The notes beneath the pieces are model-generated. The model had not been told where the DNA came from. It saw only the letters and a program-made list of their open reading frames with translations, and ran no database searches. A DNA stretch of 64,000 nucleotides, from contig NZ_PKOZ01000006.1 of NCBI RefSeq assembly GCF_002946355.1, forward strand, positions 124,001 through 188,000. Reading direction: 5' to 3'. Source of the DNA: Pradoshia eiseniae. Lineage in GTDB: Bacteria > Bacillota > Bacilli > Bacillales > Pradoshiaceae. Made by a program: the position numbers and the translations under genes. Positions within the stretch are counted from its first letter, which is position 1. The number at the start of each line of letters is the position of its first letter. Of the stretch, positions 1 through 7,690 are shown in pieces.

Positions 1-529
1 ATTTTCTTTCAAATGTTCTTTTGATGACATTTTTCATTGAATCTGCATCAAGGAAATCGCAAATACGGAACAATGCGCCAAGCATCGCTGTATTAACTTT
101 TGTTTTCTCCTCTACGGCTATTCCAAGCGCATCCACTATAGCAAGCGTTCCATAAGAAAGATTCAAGTCTTCTTTGATTTCATCAAAGTTCCTGATTGAA
201 TTTACGAGGACAATTCCGTCCGGCTGCAAGCCGCTGACGACATCCACCATTTTATATAAAGCCTCATGAAAGATCCCAATGACATTTGGTTCTTCAATCG
301 GACTATGATCCCTGATTTCAGTATCTGCATCTGCGAAACGGATAAAGCTTTTCACAGGTGAGCCTTTTTTCTCAGATCCATAAGAGGCAAAGTTTGAACC
401 ATTGAATCCTGATCCAAGCACCCCTGATTCCGCTAACATTTTACCGGCTAGATTTGCTCCAAGCCCTCCAATGGACTCTAACCTGATTTCATAGAAGCCA
501 TTTTTATTCTTTTTTGGCAGTATGGTCAT
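1..529 (-). CDS. 2-oxoacid:acceptor oxidoreductase, gamma-type subunit (3' end outside window)
   Basis: The reading frame starts at ATG 529, preceded by an AAGGGGGA ribosome binding site, and runs off the left edge without a stop; about 176 residues are visible. The N-terminal segment holds ESIGGLGANLAGKMLAESG, the glycine-rich start of the gamma domain of pyruvate/2-oxoacid:ferredoxin oxidoreductases. It is followed by GSNFASYGSEKKGSPVKSF and IRFADADTEI, also typical of this family. In the family this subunit works with alpha, beta and delta partners that convert 2-oxoacid and CoA to acyl-CoA while reducing ferredoxin or flavodoxin. Partner genes would lie to the left, outside the window, so the substrate cannot be named. 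Confidence 0.8.
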   Translation of the reverse strand, partial: MTILPKKNKNGFYEIRLESIGGLGANLAGKMLAESGVLGSGFNGSNFASYGSEKKGSPVKSFIRFADADTEIRDHSPIEEPNVIGIFHEALYKMVDVVSGLQPDGIVLVNSIRNFDEIKEDLNLSYGTLAIVDALGIAVEEKTKVNTAMLGALFRICDFLDADSMKNVIKRTFERK

Positions 530-788
530 GTTTCTTTCCCCCTTTTCGTTCTCGAAGCAAAAAAAAAGAACATTATGTTGCTTAATTCAAGTTTTTAACA
601 ATCGATATCTTGTGTAATTCTTCTTGAAGACACTTTGAGACAACAGTACAATTATAATATTATTGTGTATCTATTCACATAGTTAAATCTGGTACATAAG
701 GATTGTTTTAGGAAAGATTGTTTTAGTATACAATCGAGTGGGAAAAATAAAGAAAGGGTTTCTAAGATGAACTTACCAGGAGGATATC

Positions 789-1844
789 ATGAAGGAAAGA
801 ACCTGCTACTTTGATAATGCAAAGTTTATCTTGATGGTTTTCGTTGTATTCGGGCATATCATTAGAACCTATATAAATGAAAACGAATTAATCTATGCCA
901 TCTACAGTACAATCTATACATTCCATATGCCGGCATTTATTCTTGTCTCCGGCTTTTTCGCTAAAGGCTTTAATAAACCGGGCTATATAAAGAAGCTGAC
1001 AAAGAAATTAATATTGCCTTATTTAATTTTTCAGGTCGTTTATACCGTATATTATTACTTCCTTTTTGACCGTTCGACCTTCCAGATTGAACCGTTCAAT
1101 CCAAATTGGGCTCTTTGGTTTCTGTTAAGCTTATTTTTCTGGAACTTGATGCTCTTCATTTATACGAAGTTCAAGCCGGCAACTGGATTATTGATTGCCG
1201 TTGCTATTGCCCTTGGCATCGGGTATGTCGATTCAGTTTCCAATTTCTTAAGCTTATCCAGAACATTTGTATTTTTTCCATTCTTCCTAGCCGGATATCA
1301 TTTGAAGAAGGAATTCTTTGAACGTTTGACTTCATTTAAGAGCCGAATTATTGCTTTGGTGCCATTTGTCATCCTGTTTATTTGCTTTTATTATTTTATC
1401 ACAGTCGACAGCCAATGGATGCTTGGCTCCAAACCATATTCAGAAATGGAGGGGACAGCTTCTGTCATTTCAATGTTCAAGAGGCTAGGTATGTTCGGAC
1501 TGAATGCCATCATGATTATCAGTTTCATGGCTTTAGTTCCCAGAGGGCAATACTTCTTCACACGTTGGGGCACACAAACCTTATATGTTTACCTGTTGCA
1601 CGGGTTCTTTGTAAGAACATTCCGCTTTACCGGCCTGAAGGAATATTTCACGACTGTTGAAAGCTATCTTTTGTTGGCTGGTATCGCACTCTTGCTGACG
1701 ATTATTCTATCCAGCCAATTTGTTGCCTCCATCACCCAGCCATTTATAGAGCTAAAATGGAAGAATGCAAAGAAAATGCTGCACGAATGGAAATATTACG
1801 CTTATTTCTATAAGGAGAAATTCTCTAAAATCGTCAATGACTGA
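789..1844 (+). CDS. Acyltransferase 3 family integral membrane protein (NolL/fucose 4-O-acetylase-like)
   Basis: The 351-residue protein starts at an ATG preceded by AGGAGGATATC. It begins with YFDNAKFILMVFVVFGHII, the usual first helix of acyltransferase 3 proteins, in which a conserved histidine follows the first membrane segment. About ten hydrophobic segments follow and the C-terminal tail is basic and cytoplasmic (WKNAKKMLHEWKYYAYFY). Members acetylate sugars or cell-envelope polymers using acetyl-CoA. The lack of a C-terminal extracellular SGNH domain separates it from OatA-type two-domain enzymes and fits the single-domain NolL-like branch. It is a single gene followed by its own terminator; the acceptor substrate is unknown. 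Confidence 0.8.
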   Translation: MKERTCYFDNAKFILMVFVVFGHIIRTYINENELIYAIYSTIYTFHMPAFILVSGFFAKGFNKPGYIKKLTKKLILPYLIFQVVYTVYYYFLFDRSTFQIEPFNPNWALWFLLSLFFWNLMLFIYTKFKPATGLLIAVAIALGIGYVDSVSNFLSLSRTFVFFPFFLAGYHLKKEFFERLTSFKSRIIALVPFVILFICFYYFITVDSQWMLGSKPYSEMEGTASVISMFKRLGMFGLNAIMIISFMALVPRGQYFFTRWGTQTLYVYLLHGFFVRTFRFTGLKEYFTTVESYLLLAGIALLLTIILSSQFVASITQPFIELKWKNAKKMLHEWKYYAYFYKEKFSKIVND

Positions 1845-1850
1845 AATGAC

Positions 1851-1876
1851 GCCTGCCTATATGGCAGGCTTTTCTT
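1851..1876 (+). terminator. Intrinsic terminator of the acyltransferase gene
   Basis: GCCTGCC and GGCAGGC form a 7-bp stem with a 5-nt loop and are followed by TTTTCTT, just after the acyltransferase stop. Confidence 0.75.
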
Positions 1877-1995
1877 ATGTTTTCCATAAATCCCTGATAG
1901 ATTAGAATGGAAATCATCCCCTTCCTGTTATTCCTATACAGAAATATGGTAAGATTAATTGCTAGGAAAACGCTGAAAGGACGTATTGCACGCTC

Positions 1996-3762
1996 ATGAA
2001 GATAATTGGAACAACACTGAATGCCAAATATATTCACACGAATTTGGCTCTTCGCTATTTAAAAGCCTATGCTGCACCAGATTATAATGTTGAAATTGTT
2101 GAATACACAATCAAAGACCCAGTCATGAATATAGTCACAGACCTATATAAGAGAAATCCAGATGTTATCGGGTTCAGCTGCTATATTTGGAATATGGAAG
2201 AAATCAAAAAGGTCGTCACAATCTTGAAGAAAGTACTGCCTGATGTCCATATTGTACTCGGCGGACCTGAGGTTACCTATGATCCTTTCTTCTGGCTTAG
2301 GGAAATACCGGGAGTTGATTTCATAGTCATAGGGGAAGGAGAAGCAACATTTAAGAACTTGCTTGCGGAAATTGACGGCAGAAAAGACTTCCATCAAGTT
2401 CAAGGTATCGCTTTTCTGGAAGGCACCAAGCCAATCATCACACCTCCAGCAGCAAAAGTGGACTTAAAAACCTTGCCGTCTCCTTTCCGTTTTGAAGAGG
2501 ATATTCCGAATCTATCCAAACGGATTACGTATATTGAAACAAGCAGAGGCTGCCCTTTCAATTGCCAGTTCTGTCTGAGCTCAATCGAAACAGGCGTCCG
2601 ATTCTTTGACCGCGAACGAATTAAAGATGATATTCGATTCCTTATGAAAAATGGCGCGAAAACCATTAAATTCATGGACCGAACCTTTAACATCAGCCGC
2701 AGTTATGCGCTTGATATCTTTGATTTCCTCATAGCTGAGCATGAGCCAGGCTGTGTCTTCCAATTTGAAATTACGGCTGATATCATGAAGCCTGAAGTCA
2801 TCGAATACTTGAATGAGAAAGCACCAAAAGGTTTGTTCCGCTTTGAGATCGGTGTTCAATCAACAAACGATTACACAAACGAGCTGGTTAAACGGAAGCA
2901 GAACTTCGAAAAGCTGAAGCGTACGGTAACCATGATCAAGGACGGGGCCAAAGTCGACCAGCATCTGGACTTGATTGCGGGACTCCCTGAAGAAAATTAT
3001 GATTCCTTCCGAAAAACCTTTAATGATGTATTTGAGATGAGACCTGAGGAACTGCAACTTGGATTCTTGAAAATGCTTCGTGGTACGGGTCTGCGCCAAC
3101 AGGCGAAGCAATGGGATTATCAATACATGGACCAGGCACCATATGAGATTGTCAGCAATAATGTAATGCCGTTTACCGACATTATTCGCATCAAACAGGT
3201 TGAAGATGTCCTTGAAAAGTATTGGAATGACCACCGTATGGACCTTGGTGTTGAATATCTGGTCAGTACGGTATATTCTTCCCCATTCGATTTCTTCCAA
3301 GAGTTCGGTTCCTATTGGGAAGAGATGAACTGGTCAAGAATCGGCCACCAGCCAGAGGATTTGTTTAAGCGTCTCGCTGAATTCAATGAGAAAACTCATC
3401 CAGAGAGTCAAGAAATGCTTCTATCCTTGCTAAAGATTGATTATCTCAAGAAGCTCTCCTTTAAACCGCGGAAGCCTTGGTGGGTGTCTTCCATGACAAA
3501 ACAGGAGAAATCACCCTATTACCAGGCTGCGATTAAAGAGCCTGAGCGAGTGAGCCCGGAATTTGCTGAGCTTCATTTAAATGAGAAGGATATGTATAAG
3601 CATGTCTTAATTGAGGAAATTGATTTTGATTACCACCATTACCTCAAAACGGGTGAATACCGTACACAGAAAAACCTGCTGCTTGCTTATTTTAATCCAA
3701 AAGAAGGCGGTAGCAAGCTCTTTATTACGAAACCAGATAATCTTCTCTTACAAAACGTATAG
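1996..3762 (+). CDS. B12-binding radical SAM protein (DUF4080-type)
   Basis: This 588-residue protein has an N-terminal cobalamin-binding fold (about residues 1-130) including VIGFSCYIWNMEE and VLGGPEVTY. A radical SAM domain follows, with the cluster motif CPFNCQFC (Cys186, Cys190, Cys193). The region after residue 370 matches the DUF4080-type C-terminus found in Bacillus homologues. Such enzymes bind a [4Fe-4S] cluster, S-adenosylmethionine and probably cobalamin; the reaction of this subfamily is not established to my knowledge. The gene stands alone with a strong terminator. The start ATG 1996 has only a weak ribosome site (AAAGGA about 18 nt upstream), but the N-terminus MKIIGTTLNAKYIHTNLALR is what this family begins with. 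Confidence 0.85.
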   Translation: MKIIGTTLNAKYIHTNLALRYLKAYAAPDYNVEIVEYTIKDPVMNIVTDLYKRNPDVIGFSCYIWNMEEIKKVVTILKKVLPDVHIVLGGPEVTYDPFFWLREIPGVDFIVIGEGEATFKNLLAEIDGRKDFHQVQGIAFLEGTKPIITPPAAKVDLKTLPSPFRFEEDIPNLSKRITYIETSRGCPFNCQFCLSSIETGVRFFDRERIKDDIRFLMKNGAKTIKFMDRTFNISRSYALDIFDFLIAEHEPGCVFQFEITADIMKPEVIEYLNEKAPKGLFRFEIGVQSTNDYTNELVKRKQNFEKLKRTVTMIKDGAKVDQHLDLIAGLPEENYDSFRKTFNDVFEMRPEELQLGFLKMLRGTGLRQQAKQWDYQYMDQAPYEIVSNNVMPFTDIIRIKQVEDVLEKYWNDHRMDLGVEYLVSTVYSSPFDFFQEFGSYWEEMNWSRIGHQPEDLFKRLAEFNEKTHPESQEMLLSLLKIDYLKKLSFKPRKPWWVSSMTKQEKSPYYQAAIKEPERVSPEFAELHLNEKDMYKHVLIEEIDFDYHHYLKTGEYRTQKNLLLAYFNPKEGGSKLFITKPDNLLLQNV

Positions 3763-3812
3763 AAAGCATACTGGGACGCTGACCAACAGGTGGCACCCAG
3801 TATGCTTTTTCT
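3763..3812. terminator. Bidirectional terminator between convergent genes
   Basis: AAAGCATACTGGG (3763-3775) pairs with CCCAGTATGCTTT (3796-3808) in a 13-bp stem. A T-run follows on the plus strand. The small minus-strand gene ending at 3812 converges on it. Confidence 0.75.
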
Positions 3813-3982
3813 TACTTACCCTTTCTGCCGCGGTTAGAATTACGATTAAAGCCCTTCATTTCACTCTCTCCTCCAGAAAATTCTGCCGAGAATTCCGTCT
3901 CCTGCTCATTGGTCTCTCTTAAGTTTCTTTTTGGAGTTTTACTTGCTTTCTCCGCTGCATCAAATTGGGCTTTTCTTTTCAT
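3812..3982 (-). CDS. Small hydrophilic protein, 56 aa, possibly spore-associated
   Basis: A short frame runs from ATG 3982 to TAA 3812, with AAGGAAAGGAAG upstream as ribosome site. The product begins MKRKAQFDAAEKASKTPKRN and ends NRNSNRGRKGK. It is highly charged, without cysteine or hydrophobic segments, and contains ETEFSAEFSGG, which loosely recalls the TEFASET repeat of gamma-type small acid-soluble spore proteins and the EFS..L segment of YfhD-like small spore proteins. It lies next to an alpha/beta-type spore protein gene on the other strand. The spore role is inference from composition and location; no family was recognised with certainty. Confidence 0.55.
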   Translation of the reverse strand: MKRKAQFDAAEKASKTPKRNLRETNEQETEFSAEFSGGESEMKGFNRNSNRGRKGK

Positions 3983-4091
3983 TCAAGATCTTCCTTTCCT
4001 TGTCAGAATCCTTATTACTATTTGTTCTGAGCTATTTATTCATGCGTGTTAGTGACAGGGAATCGATACCTGTTCATCCATCCTTTAAACC

Positions 4092-4121
4092 GAATGAAGA
4101 ATCGGTTTGACAAGCATATTA
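4092..4121 (+). promoter_or_regulatory. Candidate sigma-G promoter of the spore protein gene
   Basis: GAATG (matching gHATR) at 4092-4096 is followed by an 18-nt spacer and CATATTA (CATnnTA) at 4115-4121. This lies about 55 nt before the start of the alpha/beta spore protein gene, a gene class expressed from sigma-G promoters in Bacillus. Confidence 0.6.
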
Positions 4122-4176
4122 TGAAGGCGGAATAATAAAATTCCAGCACAAATGAAGAAAGCTGAGGTGCTTATAA

Positions 4177-4371
4177 ATGACAAGCCGAAATAAATTGCTT
4201 GTTCCAGGTGTCCAAGAGATGCTTGACCAATATAAATATGAAATTGCTGCTGAATTTGGAGTGACCTTAGGTTCTGATACCGTAGCACGAGCGAACGGAT
4301 CTGTTGGCGGAGAAATAACCAAGCAGCTTGTGAAACTTGCTCAATCGCAAATGTCCGGAAAAACTAAATAA
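4177..4371 (+). CDS. Alpha/beta-type small acid-soluble spore protein
   Basis: The 64-residue protein is typical in length for alpha/beta SASP, which coat spore DNA and protect it from UV and chemical damage. It carries the germination protease recognition segment [10 protein letters not shown] (cleavage expected in the EIA region) and the second conserved segment [18 protein letters not shown], which forms the DNA-contacting helix. The start ATG 4177 follows GCTGAGGTGCTT. A sigma-G-like promoter lies upstream and a terminator shared with rsgI downstream. The exact Ssp paralogue cannot be assigned. Confidence 0.92.
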   Translation: MTSRNKLLVPGVQEMLDQYKYEIAAEFGVTLGSDTVARANGSVGGEITKQLVKLAQSQMSGKTK

Positions 4372-4383
4372 TATATGGCACAA

Positions 4384-4413
4384 AAATGCCCGGATTAAAT
4401 TATCCGGGCATTT
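4384..4413. terminator. Bidirectional terminator between ssp and rsgI
   Basis: AAATGCCCGGAT (4384-4395) pairs with ATCCGGGCATTT (4402-4413). The two genes converge on this hairpin. Confidence 0.75.
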
Positions 4414-4416
4414 CAT

Positions 4417-5616
4417 TTACCTTTGTCGGTTTTCGTTATCTTTCTGGCCTTTATGTTTCTGTTCGCTAATATTTCTCTTTTCCTTCTTTTGCTCATTCTT
4501 TTTTCTTGAATCATTTTTTTTATTTGGGTTATCTCTTTTCTCTTTGTGGCTTTTCTTCGATTTGTCATCATTTCTCTTTATCGAATGTTTCGAATCGGAT
4601 TCCCTATTAATGGTTTTACCTTCGTTACTAGGCTTTTTAGTCTGCTGGCGATGCTTTTTATCAGTTACATCGGAATTGTATTTTCTCATTTCACTAACAG
4701 GCCGTTTTAGCTCGTCTTTTTTATTCAGTTTGCTCTCATTCGAGCTATTTTTCATTTGACTTGTTGAAGGTGATGATGTAGTTTGATTGTTTTTCTTTTC
4801 TGACTGCTCCTTGGAATGGGCAGGTTCTAGAGGAACTGAAGGTTTTTTATTTTCCTCTATTGGAACTTCAACCTCTTCCTTTATAAGATTGTCCTTGTTT
4901 TCGTCTTCAATCTTTGAGGTGCTTTGGTTACGGTTCTCTTTCTTCGCTGTATCTTCTTGAATTTGGACATCTAAATAAGCACCCGTCGATAATCCCTTTT
5001 CCTTGGCATTCTGCCGATCATCCATAGATGCTTTTTGTGTCTCTATTTTCAGGGAACTTCTCTCAGTTGCATGAACATTTGTCAACTTTTTCTCCAAATT
5101 CTGCTCAAGACTCTTATCTTGGTCCAGAACTACTGTCGAGAACACAATTTCTTTTTCGTCTTGTATCTTTCCTTCTTTATGGAGAAGCGAAAGGATTTTG
5201 GAGACAACAATGTTTAAATCTTGATTCTCCCATTCCTCCAAATCAGCGAGCATCTCTTTACCTTCTTGATCAATCCCTTGGATATCCAATACTTTCATCT
5301 CTTCTGAAACACTCAATTCAACCCCTGAATCCATATCTAAACTGACATAGGCATATACTTTCGAATTCCCTATAATTAGCGGCAAAATGCTAAATACCAA
5401 TAATAAAGATGCAGCCATTGCCAGTATGGTTTTAATAGCCGTTTTCTTTCTTTTTGAGAGTGTTCTTGGTATACCATTTAACATGTGAGGTTCAATGTAG
5501 ATAAGGTCCCCTATTTGATTAAATTCATGGTTATTTTTAATTTCTAGAAATTCGCCCTCTGGTGTTATAACCTTTAGCTTATTCTCGGAAACCTCTATAA
5601 TGACCCCTTCCTTCAA
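4417..5616 (-). CDS. rsgI: Anti-sigma-I factor RsgI
   Basis: The protein is 399 residues and is encoded directly after sigI with a 4-nt ATGA overlap (5613-5616), so the two are translationally coupled. Residues 1-55 form the N-terminal anti-sigma domain (starting MKEGVIIEVSENKLKVITPEGEF). One membrane segment spans about residues 61-83. The extracellular RsgI domain follows (KVYAYVSLDMDSGVELSV). From about residue 190 to the end the protein is a low-complexity, very Lys/Glu/Asn/Ser-rich tail with no globular sensor domain. In the family RsgI holds SigI inactive at the membrane until heat or envelope signals release it. The charged tail may contact the wall; that is inference. Confidence 0.9.
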   Translation of the reverse strand: MKEGVIIEVSENKLKVITPEGEFLEIKNNHEFNQIGDLIYIEPHMLNGIPRTLSKRKKTAIKTILAMAASLLLVFSILPLIIGNSKVYAYVSLDMDSGVELSVSEEMKVLDIQGIDQEGKEMLADLEEWENQDLNIVVSKILSLLHKEGKIQDEKEIVFSTVVLDQDKSLEQNLEKKLTNVHATERSSLKIETQKASMDDRQNAKEKGLSTGAYLDVQIQEDTAKKENRNQSTSKIEDENKDNLIKEEVEVPIEENKKPSVPLEPAHSKEQSEKKNNQTTSSPSTSQMKNSSNESKLNKKDELKRPVSEMRKYNSDVTDKKHRQQTKKPSNEGKTINRESDSKHSIKRNDDKSKKSHKEKRDNPNKKNDSRKKNEQKKEKRNISEQKHKGQKDNENRQR

Positions 5617-6359
5617 TCCTTTAGCACCCCCTTTATGTAGTCACTCAAAAACCGGTAATCACCTGAGAGTACCAGAACCATAGCCACAATATATATCCGA
5701 TTTCTTTCAATTGTCTTGCGTGAGACATTCACCTTGCTCTCCAGAATCTTTAAAGGAAGCTTCTTCTTTTGAAATAAGTAATTGAGCATAGAAGAATCTT
5801 CAGCCACTATCCTGGCGATGGATATAGCATTCTTACGAGCATCCGCATGTTTAGGTGATGCTTGAACCAATTGGTCAAATGTAATACCAAAAGATTGCAG
5901 TCTGCCAGTAAAGCTTTTGATTTCATCTCTTCTTCGCTCAGCGTCAATTTCTTCCTTATGGAATTCAATTGATCGATCTGCCTCTAGCAGGCTTTGTGCA
6001 TATCCATCTTCTGTAGCAACGCTAAAATCTATAGATAATTCTTGTTTTTTTCTTGATTGTACTCTAAGATGATCGATGACTCTTCGCTTGATCATCGTAT
6101 CTGCAAAGGACAGTAAGGCTGTCCCTTTTTCATATGAGAAACGATCAATGGCATCATTAAAAGCAATTAATCCAATACTGAATTCATCATCTGTGTCTGT
6201 TATGTAGCGTTTGCAGACAGAGGAGACTGATCTTTTGATAAACGGTTTATATTGCTCAATAAGATCGTTACGTAAATCAAAGTCCCCTTTTTGTATGGAA
6301 TACACCATATCTTCCATACTCTGACGTTTCTTCAGAGCTGAAAAGAACACTCCTAACAT
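5613..6359 (-). CDS. sigI: RNA polymerase sigma factor SigI
   Basis: The frame is open from GTG 6380, but I chose ATG 6359 because GGGTGGGGTG lies just upstream of it and the GTG would lie about where the transcript should begin. The 248-residue protein has a region-2-like helix set (SIGLIAFNDAIDRFSYEKGT and LLSFADTMIKRRVIDHLR) and a C-terminal region-4-like helix-turn-helix (LESKVNVSRKTIERNRIYIV), as in SigI. SigI serves heat and envelope stress in Bacillus. It overlaps rsgI, its anti-sigma gene. Confidence 0.9.
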   Translation of the reverse strand: MLGVFFSALKKRQSMEDMVYSIQKGDFDLRNDLIEQYKPFIKRSVSSVCKRYITDTDDEFSIGLIAFNDAIDRFSYEKGTALLSFADTMIKRRVIDHLRVQSRKKQELSIDFSVATEDGYAQSLLEADRSIEFHKEEIDAERRRDEIKSFTGRLQSFGITFDQLVQASPKHADARKNAISIARIVAEDSSMLNYLFQKKKLPLKILESKVNVSRKTIERNRIYIVAMVLVLSGDYRFLSDYIKGVLKD

Positions 6360-6382
6360 AGAATTCACCCCACCCTGCACAA

Positions 6383-6391
6383 ATTATACCA
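6383..6391 (-). promoter_or_regulatory. Extended -10 promoter candidate for sigI-rsgI
   Basis: On the minus strand TGGTATAAT is a perfect TGnTATAAT element 24 nt before the chosen sigI start. The -35 is poor (TAACCT). No convincing SigI-type autoregulated promoter was found. Confidence 0.45.
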
Positions 6392-6581
6392 CAGGATGTA
6401 AATTCAGGTTATAAAGGGTATAAATACATATCAAAGAACTATTTTCGGCACTAAAATACGTCTATTTGACTATCCCTCTCCAGCTATCACCTTCTTTAGC
6501 ATTATCACCATCTTTACTATATGGTACGTTATGCCCATTTACTTATTGGGGGTTATTCTTGAAATTCAGTATAATATTCCT

Positions 6582-6623
6582 AAAAAAAAAAAAAAAAGAA
6601 ATCCGTATGCTATGCATACGGAT
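6582..6623 (-). terminator. Terminator of the TerC-family gene
   Basis: ATCCGTATGC (6601-6610) and GCATACGGAT (6614-6623) form a perfect 10-bp stem with a 3-nt loop. On the minus strand the stem is followed by a long T-run (A-run at 6582-6597). Confidence 0.85.
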
Positions 6624-6630
6624 AAATAAT

Positions 6631-7410
6631 TTAGCTAATACTTGAATCTTCTCCAACTTGCTTGTTCGCTGACTTGCCAGATACAAACCAGCCAATTACG
6701 ACAATTGCTAATAAGACTGCCCAGAAGATGGCTTTCCATACTGTTGAATGAGGGAAGTGTTCATCAATGATACCAACACTTGGGTGCGCTAAAGTTAAAA
6801 CAGCCAGCTTCACACCCACCCAGCCTACAATAAGAAAAGCAGCTGTTTCAAGAGAAGGGCGTTTGTTTAATAGTACGACGAACTGTGTAGCGGCAAATCT
6901 CATGATGATTAATCCAACGAAACCGCCCATGAACATAACAGCAAATTGTGCACCGTTAATGCCCCCAATATCGAAGTTACCCACTTCAGGAAGAGTTACA
7001 GCTAGTGCTACAGCCGCGAGCATAGAATCAATTGCGAAGGCAATATCAGCCACTTCAACTTTAAGAACTGTCATCCAGAACCCAGATTGTTTTCTTTCTT
7101 TTACTTTCTCATTATCTTTCTTCACGACATAATGCTTAATCAGGTAATTGATCATGATGTATAACAGATATGCCGCTCCAATTGCTTGTATTTGCCACAC
7201 ATTGACAAGGAAAGAAATAAGGAACAGGGAACCAAGTCTGAATACAAATGCTCCAACAAGGCCATAGAACAAGGCTTTTCTTTGCTGTTCTTTCGGCAAA
7301 TGCTTGACCATAACGGCCATAACAACCGCATTATCAGCCGCCAGTATTCCCTCTAATCCTATTAAAACTACTAACACCCATGCATACTCTAGTATCAGTG
7401 CTGCATCCAT
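6631..7410 (-). CDS. ykoY: TerC-family integral membrane protein (YkoY-like)
   Basis: I chose ATG 7410, preceded by AAAGGAGGTAATAACTTTT, over an upstream in-frame start at 7473; this gives 259 residues. The N-terminus MDAALILEYAWVLVVLIGLE followed by GILAADNAVVMAVMVKHLP is characteristic of TerC. The acidic-residue segments LAADNAV and EVADIAFAIDSMLAAVAL sit within seven or so membrane helices and probably bind metal. The gene lies behind a yybP-ykoY riboswitch. B. subtilis YkoY and relatives have been linked to Mn2+ export or metalation of secreted enzymes; that role is transferred from the family. Confidence 0.88.
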   Translation of the reverse strand: MDAALILEYAWVLVVLIGLEGILAADNAVVMAVMVKHLPKEQQRKALFYGLVGAFVFRLGSLFLISFLVNVWQIQAIGAAYLLYIMINYLIKHYVVKKDNEKVKERKQSGFWMTVLKVEVADIAFAIDSMLAAVALAVTLPEVGNFDIGGINGAQFAVMFMGGFVGLIIMRFAATQFVVLLNKRPSLETAAFLIVGWVGVKLAVLTLAHPSVGIIDEHFPHSTVWKAIFWAVLLAIVVIGWFVSGKSANKQVGEDSSIS

Positions 7411-7455
7411 AAAAGTTATTACCTCCTTTAAATTTCCAACTACTTCCAATCCAAC

Positions 7456-7605
7456 AAAAAAGACCCCTGCCAAGTAATAGAATTACTGGCAAAGGTCTTG
7501 CTAAGCATTTGTCATGAATAAATGCCAACAAAGCCGATGGATTCAATCCACGTAATGACGACTTTGTTTTAGGTTTCCCTAACGCTACTCCCCTTTGATT
7601 GGGTT
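7456..7605 (-). ncRNA. yybP-ykoY manganese riboswitch with terminator
   Basis: The minus-strand leader contains AAAGGGGAGTAGCG at its 5' side, CGGCTTTGTTGGCA in the middle and AGCAAGACCTTTGCC at its 3' side. These are the conserved parts of the yybP-ykoY aptamer, which senses Mn2+. The 3' part folds into a terminator (minus-strand reading): AGACCTTTGCCAGTAAT pairs imperfectly with ATTACTTGGCAGGGGTCT, followed by six Ts. The leader ends about 45 nt before the TerC gene, so Mn2+ binding should allow readthrough and expression. Confidence 0.88.
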
Positions 7606-7624
7606 CATATTGGTTTGTATGTTT

Positions 7625-7653
7625 ATTATAGGGGCAATCCTCAACTTCTGCAA
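7625..7653 (-). promoter_or_regulatory. Sigma-A promoter of the riboswitch-ykoY unit
   Basis: Minus-strand TTGCAG (7648-7653), a 17-nt spacer and TATAAT (7625-7630) lie just before the riboswitch. Confidence 0.7.
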
Positions 7654-7690
7654 GTATAATATTTTCCTTCTACCAATCGCTAAGGATAAA

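Noticed and set aside
4337-4759. Plus-strand frame rich in Phe, Leu and Ser opposite rsgI
   Set aside because: It is the mirror of the Lys/Glu-rich RsgI tail and has no ribosome site.
6540-6575. CCCCC...CGTA on the minus strand as a SigI-type promoter of sigI
   Set aside because: The spacing is too long and the -10 is CGTA, not CGAA.
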